Positions 5,398-5,781 of a DNA stretch of 5,781 nt are shown here, in pieces. Numbering within the stretch: position 1 is the first letter of the stretch; each line of letters begins with the position of its first letter. The DNA lies in NCBI GenBank assembly GCA_963714645.1, contig CAVQQX010000025.1:1-5781 (forward strand). Reading direction: 5' to 3'. The stretch is from RPQJ01 sp963714645 (GTDB lineage: Bacteria > Pseudomonadota > Gammaproteobacteria > Steroidobacterales > Steroidobacteraceae). Below the pieces are notes generated by a model. It saw only the letters and a program-made list of their open reading frames with translations. It had not been told where the DNA came from and ran no database searches. The position numbers and the translations under genes were made by a program.

Positions 5398-5781
5398 GCT
5401 CAGGTATTCCGAGGTCCGCGTATCCACGCGGATCACTTCGCCTTCGTTGAGGAACAACGGCACGCGCACGACCGCACCGGTCTCGAGCTTGGCGGGCTTC
5501 TGCCCGCCGGTGGCGGTGTCGCCGCGCACGCCGGGGTCGGTCTCGACGATCTTGAGCTCGACGTGGGCGGGAGCGACGACCGCCAGCGGGACGCCGTTCC
5601 ACAGCATCACGTTGCAGGTCGTGCCGTCCTTGAGCCACATGGCGGAATCGCCCATCGCTTCCTTGCCGGCCGTGTGCTGCTCGAACGTGTCGGGCACCAT
5701 GAAGTGCCAGAAGTCGCCGTCGTTGTAGAGATACTGCATCTCCGACTCGACGATGTCGGCACCCTCGACAGTGTCGCCCGA
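5380..5781 (-). CDS. efp: Elongation factor P, C-terminal two thirds (5' end beyond window)
   Basis: EF-P binds between the ribosomal P and E sites and promotes peptide bond formation at polyproline stretches. The window shows the last 133 codons; the frame is open to the right edge, where it reads S-G-D-T-V-E-G-A-D-I-V-E-S-E before Met (5739). That segment aligns with the family just inside domain II, so the visible methionine is not the start, and roughly 55-60 residues with the modifiable lysine (Lys34 in E. coli) are outside. Strong matches: QYLYNDGDFWHFM, LWNGVPLAVV, ELKIVETDPGVRGDTATGG, KLETGAVVRVPLF and the C-terminal signature IRVDTRTSEYLSR. The C-terminus ends SRAKSQ. It runs convergent to msrC. 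The nearby epmA implies beta-lysylation, as in Enterobacteria and Pseudomonas-relative gammas that use EpmA. Confidence 0.97.
   Translation of the reverse strand, partial: SGDTVEGADIVESEMQYLYNDGDFWHFMVPDTFEQHTAGKEAMGDSAMWLKDGTTCNVMLWNGVPLAVVAPAHVELKIVETDPGVRGDTATGGQKPAKLETGAVVRVPLFLNEGEVIRVDTRTSEYLSRAKSQ

Noticed and set aside
4790..5638. Minus-strand open frame of 282 codons across msrC and part of efp
   Set aside because: It overlaps efp in a different frame on the same strand and msrC antisense; both of those have strong homology.

Overview
The window is high-GC, densely coding bacterial DNA carrying six recognisable genes, five complete and one cut by the right edge. Several products align almost residue by residue with Escherichia coli proteins as I recall them: AroC, PrmB, EpmA and EF-P. 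The pair EpmA plus EF-P, together with prmB-aroC, points to a gammaproteobacterium. The base composition suggests a GC-rich lineage such as the Xanthomonadales/Nevskiales type, but I cannot place it more finely.

Layout: 1-180 is a non-coding tail downstream of aroC with GC-rich inverted repeats. On the minus strand, prmB (start 2214) is followed after 9 bp by aroC (stop 181), as in E. coli. Across a gap of only 18 bp, a plus-strand cluster begins: a SCO1/SenC copper chaperone-like protein, psd (phosphatidylserine decarboxylase) and epmA (EF-P lysyltransferase). The members of this cluster are joined by 4-bp stop/start overlaps (GTGA, ATGA). After a 66-bp gap comes a GAF-domain free methionine-(R)-sulfoxide reductase on the same strand. 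It converges with the 3' part of efp (elongation factor P), which enters from the right edge on the minus strand.

Functionally these are housekeeping genes. prmB modifies ribosomal protein L3 and aroC makes chorismate. The SCO protein probably serves cytochrome oxidase assembly or envelope thiol chemistry. psd makes phosphatidylethanolamine, msrC repairs oxidised free methionine, and epmA activates EF-P, whose own gene lies about 600 bp away. I see no mobile element, CRISPR array, RNA gene or obviously novel system.

The most interesting structure is the tiny prmB/SCO divergent gap. It contains an extended -10 motif and a 12-bp perfect palindrome overlapping the SCO start codon, with no Shine-Dalgarno on either side, which suggests leaderless transcription.
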